In this document: in pieces, positions 35,263 to 48,999 of the stretch
How positions within the stretch are numbered: position 1 is the first letter of the stretch
How the letters are laid out: each line of letters begins with the position of its first letter
Notes under the pieces: model-generated
The model's database searches: none
What the model saw: the letters and a program-made list of their open reading frames with translations, nothing else
Told to the model about the DNA's origin: nothing
Program-made: the position numbers and the translations under genes
Assembly (NCBI GenBank): GCA_020226215.1
Contig: CM035229.1
Span: forward strand, 83,407,343-83,471,342
DNA from: Sindora glabra
Taxonomy: Eukaryota; Streptophyta; Magnoliopsida; Fabales; Fabaceae
DNA: 64,000 nucleotides
Direction: 5' to 3'

Positions 35263-37711
35263 TGGTCTATTTGGATTCTAGGAAATTTTTAGATTTTCAT
35301 CATGATTGATATTGTTTAACTTATTTTATTTTATTTTTATTTTTATATCATGTCATAAATTAGCTTTTTAAGAACACCATGATTGATAATGTTGAAATTT
35401 GTGCTACTAGTTTGCTCTTCAGAATTACAAAAATTTGTACTATTGGTAGGTGTCACAACTTAATCCTGATTGTAATTAGTGTGGATCCTGATACCTGATA
35501 CCTGATACCCAATATCCACTAACCTTAACACTAATTTCTTTAATTCTATCTAATAGAAATCTTCTTATTTTTGTGGAAAATCGAATTATACTTTAAATTT
35601 TTATGGCAAAACAGACAAAATTTTTCCTATTTTCAGATACTTTACAAGGGCTACACATCCTAAATTATAAAATCTATATTCTTTACAAATACAATAGCAT
35701 TATACAACCTCAATATGTATGTACAGATAAATAATTCAATACTCAAGTGTTGATTTGACATAATCTTTATATGTATATTGTGATCCTAATCTAACTATCA
35801 AAATCCTTCAACTAGGTCACCTTTGATTCTCCATAAATGTAGCGAAGCTCAGTCTTTCTTATCTTAATTTAAAAATATTGAAAAATAAACGGAATGAATT
35901 ATAAGAATTAAGTGAACATATATCTACCACTATTTATCTTGATTTAGTTATATTAAATGACAATATCCTGACCATGTATTCAATTAGAAGGTAAATACAA
36001 TCTAGTTTCTTAGGATTTTTGAATTATACAAAACCAATTCTTGAGTAGACTGTTTACCTGCACATAGCTTAAATTCCATATTTCTTAGCACAAGTCATAG
36101 TATTCTCAACCATTCCTTGCTACATGAAATCATTATCATAATATCACATATAACCCATTTTGGCTGATCCTCACATATAACCCATTTTGGCTGATCCTTA
36201 CATTTACAATAACTAGTAAGGCTCAATCATATCAAATTATCATAATCACATCCATTAGAGATATTCAATCACAAATAAGATTTCATGTTGTGTCATAATG
36301 CTTATCAATCATAATCAAAAATTTGCATTCACCTTTTGTCTCCTAGTTCAGCCCTATATCCTACCCACTTTTTTATCTTTATTTTTCTCAGGCCAACCTT
36401 ATACTTTACCCACTTTTATTGAAAATTTCTCATCTATTTTTTACATCATTGCCCTATCACATTTCTTATTTTTAATGCCCCTCATGGCATAATTCATATC
36501 ATAATATGTACAATAGAACTCGACTTTATAAATCATAATTTCAATACAAATTAGTTATTCATCTCACAAGGCAAATTAAGGCATATAACATAATAAACAA
36601 ATAGTAGCAGCATCATGCCTTCTCGCATGGCTACAACACTCATTCACATCCCAATATGGATCACATTATAATTATCAACATAGAAGCAACAATATAATTC
36701 CAAGCATAATATAAATATCATATAATATCGTGACTCAATCATAATCATTTATAATATCATACATGCTTCAAGAGCCTGTTTCAACATTCTTTTAAGTAGA
36801 TAATTACTAACTCATCATACATATCGTTCTCAAGTTACTCATGCATGGCTACGAGATTAATTTCATAATATTCTATGATTCTTAGTTATGTTGTTGGAAA
36901 TTAACAAATGAATAGACACATAATCAGTACCACTTATGAGAAGGATTATAAAATATAGCATTTAAACATATTATTAAGACATCTATTTAGAGTGAGATAT
37001 ATACTTACTTGATAACATTGATCCACTCTTGGAATCTGCGAAGCATTCATTTTAATCTTTCCATAGTTTCCTCCTATTATCACCATTTATAAAGGTAAAT
37101 TATAATTATATAAACATTACTTATCTTATTTCCACATATTACAAATCCTTATTCAAATAATAGTATAATAGCATTCCACATCACTCATTTTTTATATTTT
37201 CCCAATAGTAACTAGTAATCTAACTATGCCACTTAATTATCCTACGTCCTCACTTTCTTACATCCTTAACTCTATTTTGCTAAAACCATCAAACCACACA
37301 TTTAGATATTTAACTTAAGGAGGCCACATTGTTTTATATGATTACACACTTGTCCTTTTTATCATAACCCCATTTAAATAAAAATATCAATTTACACTTA
37401 GGAATTTCTTAAGTCAACATATATTAGGAATATACTAATTGATAACACAAAGAAGGTTCAACCATGCCATTCTAGCACTTTAAATCCCAAAATCATATTT
37501 TTCACAACTTTATCTTGTGTTTCAAATTATACAAGAATGGAGTTTTTTAAATTAACTTCAAATCATTGGAGATCCTAAGAAATATTACTTTAGAAATACT
37601 ACAAGCATGATAATTTATCATCTTATAGCATAGAATATCATTTTTTTAAACTATCATCATATTTCTCAAAATTTGTAGAAATGGGTTTCTGGAATATCAA
37701 AATTTTTAAAC

Positions 37712-37739
37712 TCCTATTATTATTATTATTATTATTATT
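37712..37739. repeat. (ATT)n microsatellite
   Basis: About nine units inside nested solo LTR 1. Confidence 0.9.
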
Positions 37740-38326
37740 TAAGGCCATTATCATATCTTTCCATTATACATGAAAATGAGTTCCTAGAATTAAGTTGAAA
37801 TTACTCAAAATATAAGACTGCAACACTTGTAGATACTCTGGTCATAGTATTTTAGCACCATACAGCATGAATCCTACATTTTTCAAAATAATCACCACAC
37901 ATCCCAAATATGTCTTTATGGGTATTTGAATGAATCATTAAAATGTCAAAAAATCATAGAGAATTTTGGTACAAAGCTACTCACTATCATCGAGAAGGGT
38001 CGCTGGTAGGCTACCATGATTGGAAAAGTCATTGGGTCACTGGGGATCTTAAGGGATCCAGAAGCTCTACTATTGTTTTCCACACTCTGGCAGCTCATTT
38101 CGAAGTTGACAACATATGCTAGGCGAGACTGGTTGAACATCGATAGTGGCTACTAGAAACGACATCCGTCATGTCGGAATCAAATGGAACGATAGCTCCC
38201 TGCGTTACTGTGGTTGCTTCGCCAGCTTCTCCTATTGTAGAAAGACGACGATGCATGGGCAGACACTTCAGCATGGTGGAGTTTAGTTGCTCGATACCAG
38301 GAGGCCGCTAGCAGTGGTCAGCCAAA

Positions 38327-38329
<3 letters not shown>

Positions 38330-38353
<24 letters not shown>
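38330..38353. repeat. (AG)n microsatellite
   Basis: About 12 AG units inside nested solo LTR 1, at a position comparable to the GAGA tract of the 9642-12226 LTR. Confidence 0.9.
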
Positions 38354-38357
<4 letters not shown>

Positions 38358-38937
38358 ATAAGAACCTGAGAGAAAGAATACGAAGTTTCCAAAAAGGGAA
38401 GACAAAAATAAAAAAAATATAAAAGTCAGCCAAGAGTTTTGATGCAATGCATCTCACCCACTATAAGCTCATTGCCTTACATAATCTTATTCTTCCTAAT
38501 CCGTTTTATTGAATCTCAACCATTAATTTGTTTTAAAACTCATTTCTATAAAATTAATTTTATTTAAATCCTTAGTTTTATTATTTTCAATCTTCCCCCA
38601 ATATATAAATAGGTATGCATTTATAATAACTTGATAAATTTGAATGTTCATAAATAAATAATTATTTTAACTTTTAAAATTCTCAAATTAATTTATCGAA
38701 CATCAATGAATTATTTCATAAATCCTTATACTCATGCTTACTAATATTATTCTCCACTTACAAATAACTCCTTATAAAAATAGCCATATAAAAATATATT
38801 TCAAATATTTTTGATATCATTTTCGTTGCATAAAATCACATTATTATTATATAGTTAAAATTTAAAATAATCATATCTCATTTTAGTATAATTATATATA
38901 TAATTTAACTATTCTTGTCTATAATAAATATTTTGGA

Positions 38938-38938
<1 letters not shown>

Positions 38939-38973
<35 letters not shown>
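38939..38973. repeat. (AT)n microsatellite
   Basis: About 17 units close to the right end of nested solo LTR 1. Confidence 0.95.
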
Positions 38974-38979
<6 letters not shown>

Positions 38980-39017
38980 ATAAAGCTTTAAACAATACTA
39001 CGGGATATTACAGTAGA

Positions 39018-40049
39018 CTCGTTAGAATTACATAAATTTGTACTATAGTATAAAAAAATTAAAAAGGCATGTGAATCAAATGATGCACGCCTTACGGGTC
39101 AGTTTAGGAAAGGGTTATTATGTCATTTTATCTTCTTTTATTAATGGCGCGAATCCTGGAATAGAATTCATAGAGATGAAAGAATTAGCCACTATGTCAG
39201 TGGCTTTTCTGCATAATTTTTCATTATTTCATTTTATTTCTTTTTTTGTGTTCCTTTCCTTTATATTTTAATTATTTAATATATACAAAAAAATACTTGT
39301 TGTATATTATTTTGTTTTGAATTAATTAAAAATATCTTCTAGAACTATAAAATTATGAAATTTTCTGAAAAAATAAAGTGAAATACTTGTAACCCATTGA
39401 TGATGTTCACTCTTCCCATATTTTTTATTAAATTCTTTTATTTTGAAAAGTAAACATAATCAGATGTCATAATTATGTTAATTTTTTTTAAGACTTCATT
39501 ATACAATACTATTTGAAGGCTCATTGAGATATATTTAAGTTTTGACATCACGTCAATAAATGGCCTATTGCATATATATGGTTGAATATGCAGATTGAGA
39601 TGTTGGACAATTTATTTTTTCAATTTAAAAAAAATTCATTAGTAGCTATAAGTGCTTCACTATCAAAGTGTCTTACTTATAGTGATTAATAAAATATTTT
39701 CTTATTCGAAAATCATAGGATTATACTAGAATTATCTTATATAATTGTTTACCCAAATAAAGCTATTATGTAAAATAATTTTGGTATGAAGCATATAGCA
39801 TCACGGTTGGAAATATATCCATTTAGGATGCCTATCTGCTCAAAGGGGATAGATTCTTTTAAAATTAGATATTTTCATATTAATCTTATGAAAAGAATAT
39901 TTATTAGCATATTATATTCTCTGCCTAAAGGGGAGAATATGATGATGCACATAAACTCTCTAGTTATTGTAGCATATCAGGAATTGTTGCTATTTATATA
40001 TTTTCTTTTAAATTATCATCTGGTTGATTGTTATATTTTGTCTTGAACA
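39018..40049 (+). other. Copia leader between solo LTR 1 and gag
   Basis: Non-coding. Just after the insertion, AGAATTACATAAATTTGTAC (39024 on) repeats a segment found just before it (35421 on). The stretch 39350-39835 resembles the leader of the LARD-like element (AAAGTGAAATAC, ATATCCATTTAGGATG boxes). No host gene is seen. Confidence 0.5.
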
Positions 40050-40389
40050 ATGACTTTTGTTGTAAATGGTAATCAAACTACCATTGAGATCTTACATGGA
40101 TCCAACTATAAGAGATGTGATGAAGACCAGAATTTTGCTTTAGTTATAAGTGACATTGATATATCTTTATGTATTGATTAGCCTGTAACCATTATTGCTT
40201 AAAGTACTACTAAACAAAAGGAGTTGTTTGCCAAGTGAAATAGAACAAATCATATATGCCTACATACCATTAAAAGATTTATCTCTAAGCATCTTTTGAG
40301 TTGATTGGATAAGATTGAGAATGTTAAAGAACTTTATGATACTGTTAGTCAAATGTACTAAAAATCCAACAAGTTTGAGGTTAGAAAAA
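40050..40389 (+). pseudogene. Copia gag, N-terminal fragment
   Basis: From ATG 40050 the frame reads like the Copia gag N-terminus: a GSNYK box, then a DxxFALxISDxD box, KQKELFAK, and ISKHLLS-type residues. It is broken by in-frame stops, several at positions where Trp or Arg is expected. It is cut by nested solo LTR 2 at 40390 and resumes at 43882. Gag would form the virus-like particle of the element; this copy cannot. Confidence 0.8.
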
Positions 40390-42133
40390 TGTTACAATCT
40401 GTGTTGATCGTGATTGGCGTGGATCTTGTTATCGATTTTCACAAGCCTTAATAATTTTCATTCTTTCTATCTAATGGAAGTTTCCAAATTTCAAGAGGAC
40501 TTAAATTTTCATTGTAAATTTTTATAAAAAAATGGACAAAATCTCTCCTATTTTTAAATACTTTTCGAGGGCTACACATTCTATAATTCAAAACTTGTAA
40601 ATTTTTAGTTATGATAGATTCGACATACACACAATACAATGTAGTTTTACACTTACACACATACAATCAATTTAACACATTATACACAGAATCATCATTA
40701 TAATCATTCATGTATTTCTAATTTTAATTCAAAACAATCCCCAACTATTAAATCTCTTTATCAAGGTGATCTTAGATCTCCATAGGTGTAATAAGATCAA
40801 ATATGCTCACCTTAACTTGTAGATATTAAAGATATAACAGAGTGAGTCACAAGAACTCAATAAGGATATATCTACTAGTATTTTACAGGTGGTCAATTTT
40901 ACATGATACTAATAATAAATTAATCATACATTAAATTATAATATACTGGCAAACCCAATTTCTGTGAAACTATATCCTGAAGTGAAAGCCTACCTGTACA
41001 TAACTTAAACTCTATATCTCACTTTACAAACATAAGAGTCCTAACTATTTGTTAGAAATCGATATCATATATTATCCATTTCGAGTAGGCATCACATTGA
41101 TAAACAACCATTAGAGATTAAACACAAACAAATCGTTACAGACACATCAAATTTTTGCAATCATGTCAAACAATGACATCCATTCATAAGCAAAGTTTAA
41201 ATATCACATTAGGTCACACATTTAATTATATTAAACACATATGTACTCATTTTCTTATTTCAAGATGAAGTTTACACTTTTCTTAACTACTTGTTAAAAA
41301 TTTCTCATCTGGCTCTCGGATTAATCTTATATCCTTTATAACTATTTATTGGTATTTAATTGTCCAACTCCATGTTCTTGTACCATTATCATTCATAGTT
41401 CCCAATGCCATTATTGGCATGATTTACAAATAGCAAACACAAGAGAATTCAACTTCCACACCACAATTGTTTATAACCTTTCAATGTAAAATCACTACTT
41501 TGTTACTAAACAATATTAAATACTTGGGTATCATTATACTCGAACACAGTCTATCAATGATTCGAAATAAGTATTATCATATTTTCACTGCACACTTTGA
41601 TTAATTATCATTCATCAACAGTTAATTACTCTTATATCATGAAATTAAATTCATATGAAATTCATATGATGAATATGAAATTTATATTATTAATAAGAAG
41701 ATATGATATTAAAATAAAATTAATGATGAAATATGTACTCACCTGATAGGGCACATTCACCGTAGAAGCCTAAGGTGGTTAAATTTATTCTCTTTCCATT
41801 TTCCTAATTCACTGTTATATATATAATATTATGAATATGAAAACATTAATTCTTTTTCTTTATAGCATTATAATCGAATTTGCATGTCAAACACCATATT
41901 TTTATACTTAGATTAATTTTAATTACCTAAATATTAATTTTTATGATAGGAAATGTTCTCTAGATATAATAACCCAATATTCTAAGCTCCGTAATCATGC
42001 CTTACTCATCTTTTAGAATTGGTACTATACAATGTATCAATTCACTTCACATTATTATTTTATGTCATTATCTCTCGTATACAATAAAGTATCGAATCAA
42101 ACATAAAACTATCAAAACATTAAAATTTTACAC

Positions 42134-42189
<56 letters not shown>

Positions 42190-43881
42190 TAGTCACATCA
42201 TTATGGTCTTAGCGTTTCACAATATGGAATTATGTGTTCCTTTTACAACACCACATCACTTAAATTTATATAAATGGGTTTAATCAAAATAACTCATAAT
42301 CAACTTAAGTATTAAAATATAGTATTCTAAATACTCCCATTATGTTATATTAGCAATCTATATTATAAAATTATACTTCTCAAAAGCTTCATTTCACTTA
42401 ATAATTTAACTTACACAAGAATGGAGTCTTCTAAATTATTTCAAATTATTAGAAATCTTAAGATGTACTATTTAAAAAATATTATTAATATAATAACTTA
42501 TCATTTTATAGTATAAATATCAATTTTCCAAACCCCTATCATAATTCAAAAATCTTGTAAGAATGGGCTTGCTTGTATTAATCTAAATCCTAATCATACC
42601 ATATTAAAAATCCTATAATACAATTTCATATATTTCTATGCTGAGAACTGGAAATCAGAAATGGGCACAAAAATAAAGATTTTCTTAATCAAGTTTTCAT
42701 ATCCTAGAACATTAGAAGATAAACCTCATTGACTCACTTCTTTACATAAAAGTTGCTGGTAGCATCAATGGCACCGAACCTAACCGGAACTCACAGCAAA
42801 TGGAAAAAGCAACACCATGTTTCGCCACTAACACAGCGGTGATTCACGGCGATTTTCACGTTTCTTCTGTGCCACAAACTTATGGACAATCGAACGGCAG
42901 CTTGCCGAAAATTCCATGCCCCGTTTGCTGCTCAACTGCTAGTGAGTCTCCCCTCCCCTGCACCATGGCAACACTGCGAGCTGAAGTGAAAAAGGGTTGC
43001 TCTCGGTAGCAGTGATGGACAATAATTTGCCCGGCAACAAGAACGGCATTGAAAGAAACCACAGCTGAGGAAGGAAAGAAGGAAGAGAGCAGAACTTGAG
43101 AAAGAGTTTTCTGCTTGGGAATGAAAGAGAAGAACCAGGAAAAAGGTAGAAAACTGAGCTGTGTGCTGCCACCATACTGTACCCGAAAAGAAATAAAAGG
43201 AATAAATAAAAGAGACAGGGAGAGGCGGTGCAGGTGGGGGAAAAAGGGCTGACGGGAAAAGTCCAACAATTGAGAAAAAAGGACAGCAACCTACAAAAAA
43301 GAAAATCACAAAAATTAAAAAAGAAGAAAAAAAGCTACCCAAAAATTATAAAGTAGAAGGGGGACAGCAGCCAAATTAGGGAGAAGTATGCACGGAACTC
43401 GAGGAAAAGTAGCCTAAGATGACAAAAGGGAAGAGAAATAAAAATTAAAGACGGAGCTGGGGCTTTTTCCTCCATGTTATTAGAGTACGATAGTAATTCG
43501 TACACCCAATTTGAGACACTCATCTTAATTATCCAATCTCTCTTCAATATATAAACATATTTATAATAACTTAATGACTTTAAAATTTCTATAAATAATT
43601 ATTACAAACTTTTGCAATTCTTAAAATAATTTATTCAATACAATCAATTATTCCATAATTATTAAAATTATTCTCAACTAATGAGAAATTTCTTATAAAA
43701 TAATTTTAATTTATTTTTATATCAATAATGATTGTAAATATAAATAATCCCCATAAATGTTATTTTACAATTTTCCAAAACCTTTAATTTGAAACGTAAA
43801 TTTAAAACCTGAATATTAATCGAATAATAAATAATTATCCACAAATATTAAAATTTATAAACTTAATTTTGGGATATGATA
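40390..43881 (-). mobile_element. Solo LTR 2 nested in Copia gag (3.49 kb)
   Basis: It starts TGTTACAATC and ends GGGATATGATA, a diverged form of the GGGATATTACA end of solo LTR 1; length and body also correspond. Flanking pentamers are degenerate (GAAAA or AAAAA left, GAACC right), so this insertion appears older. It contains a long ATT microsatellite and a GC-richer stretch (42740-43500) with overlapping minus-strand open frames that are composition artefacts. Gag reading stops at its left edge and resumes at its right edge. Confidence 0.75.
42134..42188. repeat. (ATT)n microsatellite
   Basis: About 18 units inside nested solo LTR 2. Confidence 0.95.
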
Positions 43882-44214
43882 GAACCTTATGAGCAAGCTC
43901 ACAAGTATGAGGTATGACTTTGTTAGAAATATTAGATATTTCATGAAAATGATCCACATAAAAAATAAATTAGCTTCTCATGAAACTACCTTGCCTAATA
44001 AATTTATTATCCACTATGCCATTAATTCCTTTTTTTATGAATTCACCCAAATTAAAATTGCCTCTAATACCATGAATAAAGATTAGAATATCAATGTCCT
44101 TATATCTAAATATATTTTTGAGAAGGAAAAACTCAATAGAGAGAAAAATGGGAATGCCTTACTCATTATTAACTCTAAACCTAGCCCCCCGAAAAATTTC
44201 AACAAGCTTAGGAA
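43882..44214 (+). pseudogene. Copia gag, middle fragment
   Basis: The frame containing MSKLTSMRYDF (ATG at 43889) continues the gag broken at 40389, followed by FIIHYAINS and FTQIKIASNTMN, diagnostic of the plant Copia gag domain (UBN2-like), and an ISKYIFEKEKLNRE box after a stop near 44086. It is cut again by nested solo LTR 3. Confidence 0.85.
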
Positions 44215-44219
44215 GTTTA

Positions 44220-47039
44220 TGTCACGATTGAAAACTAGGGGCTGTGATCGGTCCATGACCTTAGGGTAAAATATAACCATATAGACCATGCTATCATAAC
44301 ACATTGAAAGATAACCTATAACTTATTTTAAATTTAAGTGGGCATATACCCAACATATAACACTAACTTTTCACATACACAAAGTCCCACATGGACTTTC
44401 TCATTTTTTCAACATTTACTTGATAAATCATATATATATTAACATAAAATCCATACCATTTGATAACCAGACAATCCTTTCCTAATATAACAAAATGCAT
44501 ACATATAAGTCTACAGAAGCATGCCCTGTCTGTGGGTTTAATGGACTACATTTAAGAGTATTCAAAATTTATAACTTTCAAAAATACATAAAAGTTCTAT
44601 ATCAAGCTCACACGAACAAAGTGTGGCTCACCATAAAAGAATGCTTCTCTCTCTCTAAGGAGCTGCAGATGATGGACTTGGAGCCAAGTCTTTATCTGAA
44701 AAAAATATTACAATAAAAGAGTGAGTCATGGACTCAGTGAATAAATAATATCAATTTCCAATGGAAATGGGACAAGCCATGGCACGAGCTTTTCCTTAAA
44801 AAAATAGTTAAATAACTTTTCAATATCAAAAAGATATCATAAGAGTTATACAATCATATTTAACAAAATAACAATTGATATATTCCTTAGAAGTAAAATA
44901 CTAAAACATAAGTTTCAAGCTAAGAAGTAGATAGTAGATTTTAAAATCATAAGAAATCATCACAAATATAGAATCATGGTAAAAATTTCAGTATAACCTA
45001 TTCATGATAAATAAGTAATCATAATTAAAGTTAATGAGTTTTAAAAATACATAAACCATTAAAATCACACTTTAGGGTGGGAGATTTCCAGTTATGATTA
45101 ACAAACATGAGCATTCCACTCATGAATTAATACTGTCATAAGAGCTCTTAGCTCCAAGGCAACTTATCAGGCTACCATAAACCAATCTACATGTGTTAGC
45201 CGATACACAGGGTTAGCAACTCCCCTACTAACTAGGGTTCGAACTAAGGTGCACCAAAGCTAACGTTATCACTGCCATTAGCTACAATTTCTAACTAATC
45301 TTCTTCCAAAACAAATTTATAAAATAGCATAACACAAAGCATATATATAAATAACAATTATATGAGAAATTATTGAAAATAAATAGTTTCATACATCAAC
45401 AGTTTAAAACAATCTCAAATTATACTCCTTTCAACTATGTGTAGTTCACCAAGGCTTTCAATCATGGTATTCAATATCTCCAACATCATATCATTCCAAA
45501 CTCATCAAAAATCAAATTTTACAAGCATATGTGAAACTTCAACACATTATCACTTTATCCACAATAATTTTTCAAAGAACATTGTACAATGAGATTCTAA
45601 TAATATACCATTTCAAAATAAGCTACATAAATCAATTTCCTTATCATAAGGTCATTTTAGCATCATTCTTATTTATTATAACTCAAGAAAATTTTAAGGT
45701 GCTTGTCCCAAGAGTACCTAGAACTCTATATATATATAGAATTAAAATGCATAGAAAATAATAACAATTAATAAATTAATAAAATTAGTATTCAAAGTAT
45801 AAAGAAGTTGGAAATTATATAAAAATGTGGAAATACACATGATCTACTCACTAAAAGGCAAAAAATGCTCAAGTTAATTTCTTACCACTTGTTGAAACAC
45901 CAATGCCACTAGGAAGTGTTCTCTGACCTTGAGCAAGCAATCAAACAACAAATCAAACATAAACAACACTCAATTATATTATCAAGCTTCCTATTACAAA
46001 ACCCTAAATTCTACACTATGCATAATTCAGAAACAAATTAATCTTAACTATCTACTAATGAATTTAAGCTAATATAACTCTAAATTAAGAGAATGAAGCT
46101 TGGGAAATACCTTATTAAGTAAATCAAAGGGATTTTCATAGGTTGCTGTCCAAAACCCTTAAATTTCGAACTAAACCAAAATTGCAGCAAAAACAGGGGA
46201 ACAATCACGAAATAATAGATGCAGTAGCAAGAAACGGAGAGAAAATGGAAGAAAACGTATGGAAATGTGAAGAAAAGGGAACTATTTCATCTATTTAGAA
46301 GTGGAAGAGGAAAAAGAAGAAAACCTGAAGAAGAGCGTGCTGTGTTTCTGTTTTGTGCTGCTGTTCTATTTTTTTTTTTAGGGTTTTTGACGTTCTAGTT
46401 CAGGGCAGCTTAAGGGATTCTCAGGTCTGGGTTTGTTGGGCATTAGGTCTGGATTTCAGCACATTGGGTCACTGGTTCAGCAACTTATTTACATTTCTGG
46501 CGTTTAAATAAATGTTCTCATTTTACCTTTGACATTTTACTCTCCATTTACTTAAGACATAAATATAAATAAGGAAATACCCCCATTTGGATTAAAAAAA
46601 ATATAAAAAAATTTCAAAGAATAAAAATATAGATTTTAAGTTTTAGTTCAAAATGTCGAATTTTGAAAATTTTCAAAAATAGCATCTTCTCAAAATGGTC
46701 CTTTTAGCTTTCCAAAAATTCATTAAAAATCACTCTTTGATGCAAAAGTACAAGAGGAACAATTACTGAAATTTTTTATTTTCAAATAATACATATTTCA
46801 TATAACCCCTCCAAGGAAGGCATTCAGACTTAGAAAAATTTTTGAAATTCTAACAGACTCAACTTTATTTATAAAATTAAGCTAAACAAGAGTATAAATC
46901 AATTTAAATCCTTTCAACAAGTTGAAAAAGAAATACTTTAAGGTCATTTAAGGTAATCCTAAGTTCATATCAAAACTATCTAGTCGTATTCTTATGCTAT
47001 AACGATTCTATATTACTTATTAACGGCAGGGTCATTACA
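44220..47039 (-). mobile_element. Solo LTR 3 nested in Copia gag (2820 bp), perfect GTTTA duplication
   Basis: It starts TGTCACGATTG and ends CAGGGTCATTACA (reversed: TGTAATGACCCTG). GTTTA flanks both ends exactly (44215-44219 and 47040-47044). It is a different family from nested LTRs 1 and 2. There is no internal domain. A higher-GC stretch near 46080-46500 probably reflects its transcribed leader. Gag sequence resumes directly after the duplication. Confidence 0.88.
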
Positions 47040-47044
47040 GTTTA

Positions 47045-47640
47045 GGTCAAAAGCTCCTAATAAGTTTCAAGACAGTAAAAACCAAGGCAATAGTCAAATA
47101 AAAAGGGTAAGTGGTCCTAAAGCTATCATTAAGAAAGATTGCAAGCACTTTTTTTTACAAAAAGAAATGTTATAAGAAATTCGAGTGCCAAAAATATAAA
47201 TCTTAGTTAGAGAAAAAGGATAAGCAAGAAATTAAACCTAAACCATTAGCTTTCATTTGTTTTGAATCCTATTTTATTAGTGTCCCATTAAACTTGTGGT
47301 GGCTTGATAGTGGTGTGACTATTTATATTACTATTACTTTGCAAAGGTTTAAAAACAAATGGAAGCCAAGTAATAAAGATGCCAAGCTTAGAGTTAGAAA
47401 TAATGTTGAGGTGGAAATTAGTTATATAAGAATAATAAATTTAAATTTGAAGTTTAGTTTTAAACTTATCTTGAAAAACATTTTCTATGTACCTCCATTA
47501 GGAGAAATTTAATTTTAGTTTCTATTTTGGATAAACATAGTCATCATTTTATTATTAAGAATGGAAAAGTTAATTTATCTTTAAATTCCAAAGTTATTAG
47601 TGACTTTAAGCTAATTAATAATTTATATAGATTATGCTTG
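47045..47640 (+). pseudogene. Copia gag zinc knuckle and aspartic protease remnants
   Basis: After solo LTR 3 comes a lysine-rich stretch and a decayed zinc-knuckle region (about 47135-47200) in broken frame. The frame 47294-47512 opens with WWLDSG, the protease active-site D-S-G preceded by the usual Trp, and continues with ITLQRFKNKWKPS and FYVPPLGE, where a Copia protease normally reads IPSLRRNL-like. Stop after 47512. Confidence 0.85.
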
Positions 47641-47699
47641 ACTTAAAATAATAATACAGTAGTATAAATGTTGAAAACCTAATGTCTAAGAGAATCTTA

Positions 47700-48720
47700 G
47701 TTAATGAAAAGTCTTCTTTGTTATGACATAAAATGTTAAGTCACATCTCAAATGAGAGAATTAATAAATTGATAAAAGATAGTTCTTTATCTTCTCTTAA
47801 ATTTGAAAACTTGGACACATATATTAATTTTATAAGGGGTATACTAACCAAGACTAAAAGCAAAAGGGCAACTAGAAGTTCTAACTTTTTAGAAATTGTG
47901 TATATTGATATTAATGTACCATTTATCCCTACTCTAAGTAGTAATAAGTATTTCGTTACCTTTACTGATGATTTTTCTTGTTATGGTTATCTATACCTTA
48001 TTAAGGAGAAGTTTGATACTTTTGAAAAAAAATTAAAATTTTTAAAAAAGAGGTAAAGAAACAATAAGGAAAAGTCATTAAAATTATTAAGTTTGATCAA
48101 GATGGTGAGTATTATGAAAGATATAGTATAATTGGATAGCATATGGGATCATTTGCCAAACACTTACAAGAAAATAAGATAATTGCCCAATATACTATGC
48201 CCTACAATCCTGAATAAAATGGTGTAACTGAAAGGTAGAATCGTACTCTTAAAGATATAATAAGGAACATGATAAGTAGAACCAATCTTCCTGAATCTCT
48301 TTAGGGTAAAGTTATAAAATGTGTATTATATATATTGAATAGAGTATTCAATAAATCTATTCCAAAAATACCTTTTAAATTATAGATTGGTAGAAAACCT
48401 AGCTTGAACCACTTTTAAGTTTAGGGATGTCTTGTAAAATTCAGAATTTACAATCTTTTTGAAAATAAAAGTGAACCTCAATCTACTAGTTGCTACTTCA
48501 TAAGGTATCCAGACTATTCCAAAACGTACAAATTTTATTATCTTAAACGTGGAGCCAAAATTGTGAAGTTGTAGGTGGCAAAATTTTTAAAACGGGATAC
48601 TAAAGATAAAAGTATTATAGAAGTTATCAATGATAATGAACCCACAAGATATGTCACTTTCCCTTTGCCAAATCCATTAAGTCTTTGCAGTACTAATGAA
48701 TAATGAAAGAGAAGACAATG
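47700..48720 (+). pseudogene. Copia integrase remnant
   Basis: 47733-48056 holds the zinc-binding region and the first catalytic segment: MLSHISNERI, then LEIVYIDINVPF (first Asp of the D,D,E triad) and YFVTFTDDFSCYGY. Further on come DQDGEYYERY (second Asp), TMPYNPE, then the E of the triad in GVTER, with stops where Gln and Arg stood, and ISRTNLPESL, NRVFNKSIPK and GRKPSLNH. At least five stops are C-to-T or G-to-A changes. Confidence 0.88.
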
Positions 48721-48999
48721 TGTAGCAAAATACAAATCCTCTCTTTCTTGATCATCTTTCTAATCTAATTCATGATTTTATTGATGTAACTTAAGCTCAA
48801 GAAAATAAAGTTGAGGCACCCTTGAGAAAATCTACTAAACAAAGAAAATATGTGATCTCTAATAATTATTTAGTTATTCTTGGAGAGAGTGACTATGACA
48901 TTAGTCATGTTGTTAATCCTATGACTTTTAAAGATGTAATAACTAGTCCACATTCTAATATATAGATGGATGTAATGAAAGATAAAATGAATTCTATAG

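Larger units (their letters stand above)
35451..39012 (-). mobile_element. Solo LTR 1 nested in the Copia leader (3.56 kb)
   Basis: It starts TGTCACAACTTAATCC and ends CGGGATATTACA, which reversed is the TGTAATATCCCG start seen at 9642. GTAGG (35446-35450) and GTAGA (39013-39017) form a near-perfect target duplication. The body is related to 40390-43881, with shared GGGCTACACAT and AGGTCACCTTTGAT/AAGGTGATCTTAGAT blocks. No internal domain. It includes ATT, AG and AT microsatellites and a GC-richer stretch (37960-38350), plausibly the LTR's own transcribed leader. Confidence 0.82.

Noticed and set aside
39038..40046. 77- and 86-codon frames in the Copia leader
   Set aside because: They are upstream of the gag start, unrelated to gag, and interrupted in the related LARD-like leader, so no coding constraint is evident.
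42880..43342. Three overlapping minus-strand open frames of 116-136 codons
   Set aside because: They lie in the GC-richer, purine-rich part of nested solo LTR 2, overlap in all three frames, and translate to Phe/Ser/Leu-rich low-complexity sequence from the purine bias. No motif or intron support.
45230..45256. GGTTCGAA-like word suggesting a tRNA T-arm
   Set aside because: No acceptor, D or anticodon stems can be built around it, and it lies inside nested solo LTR 3.
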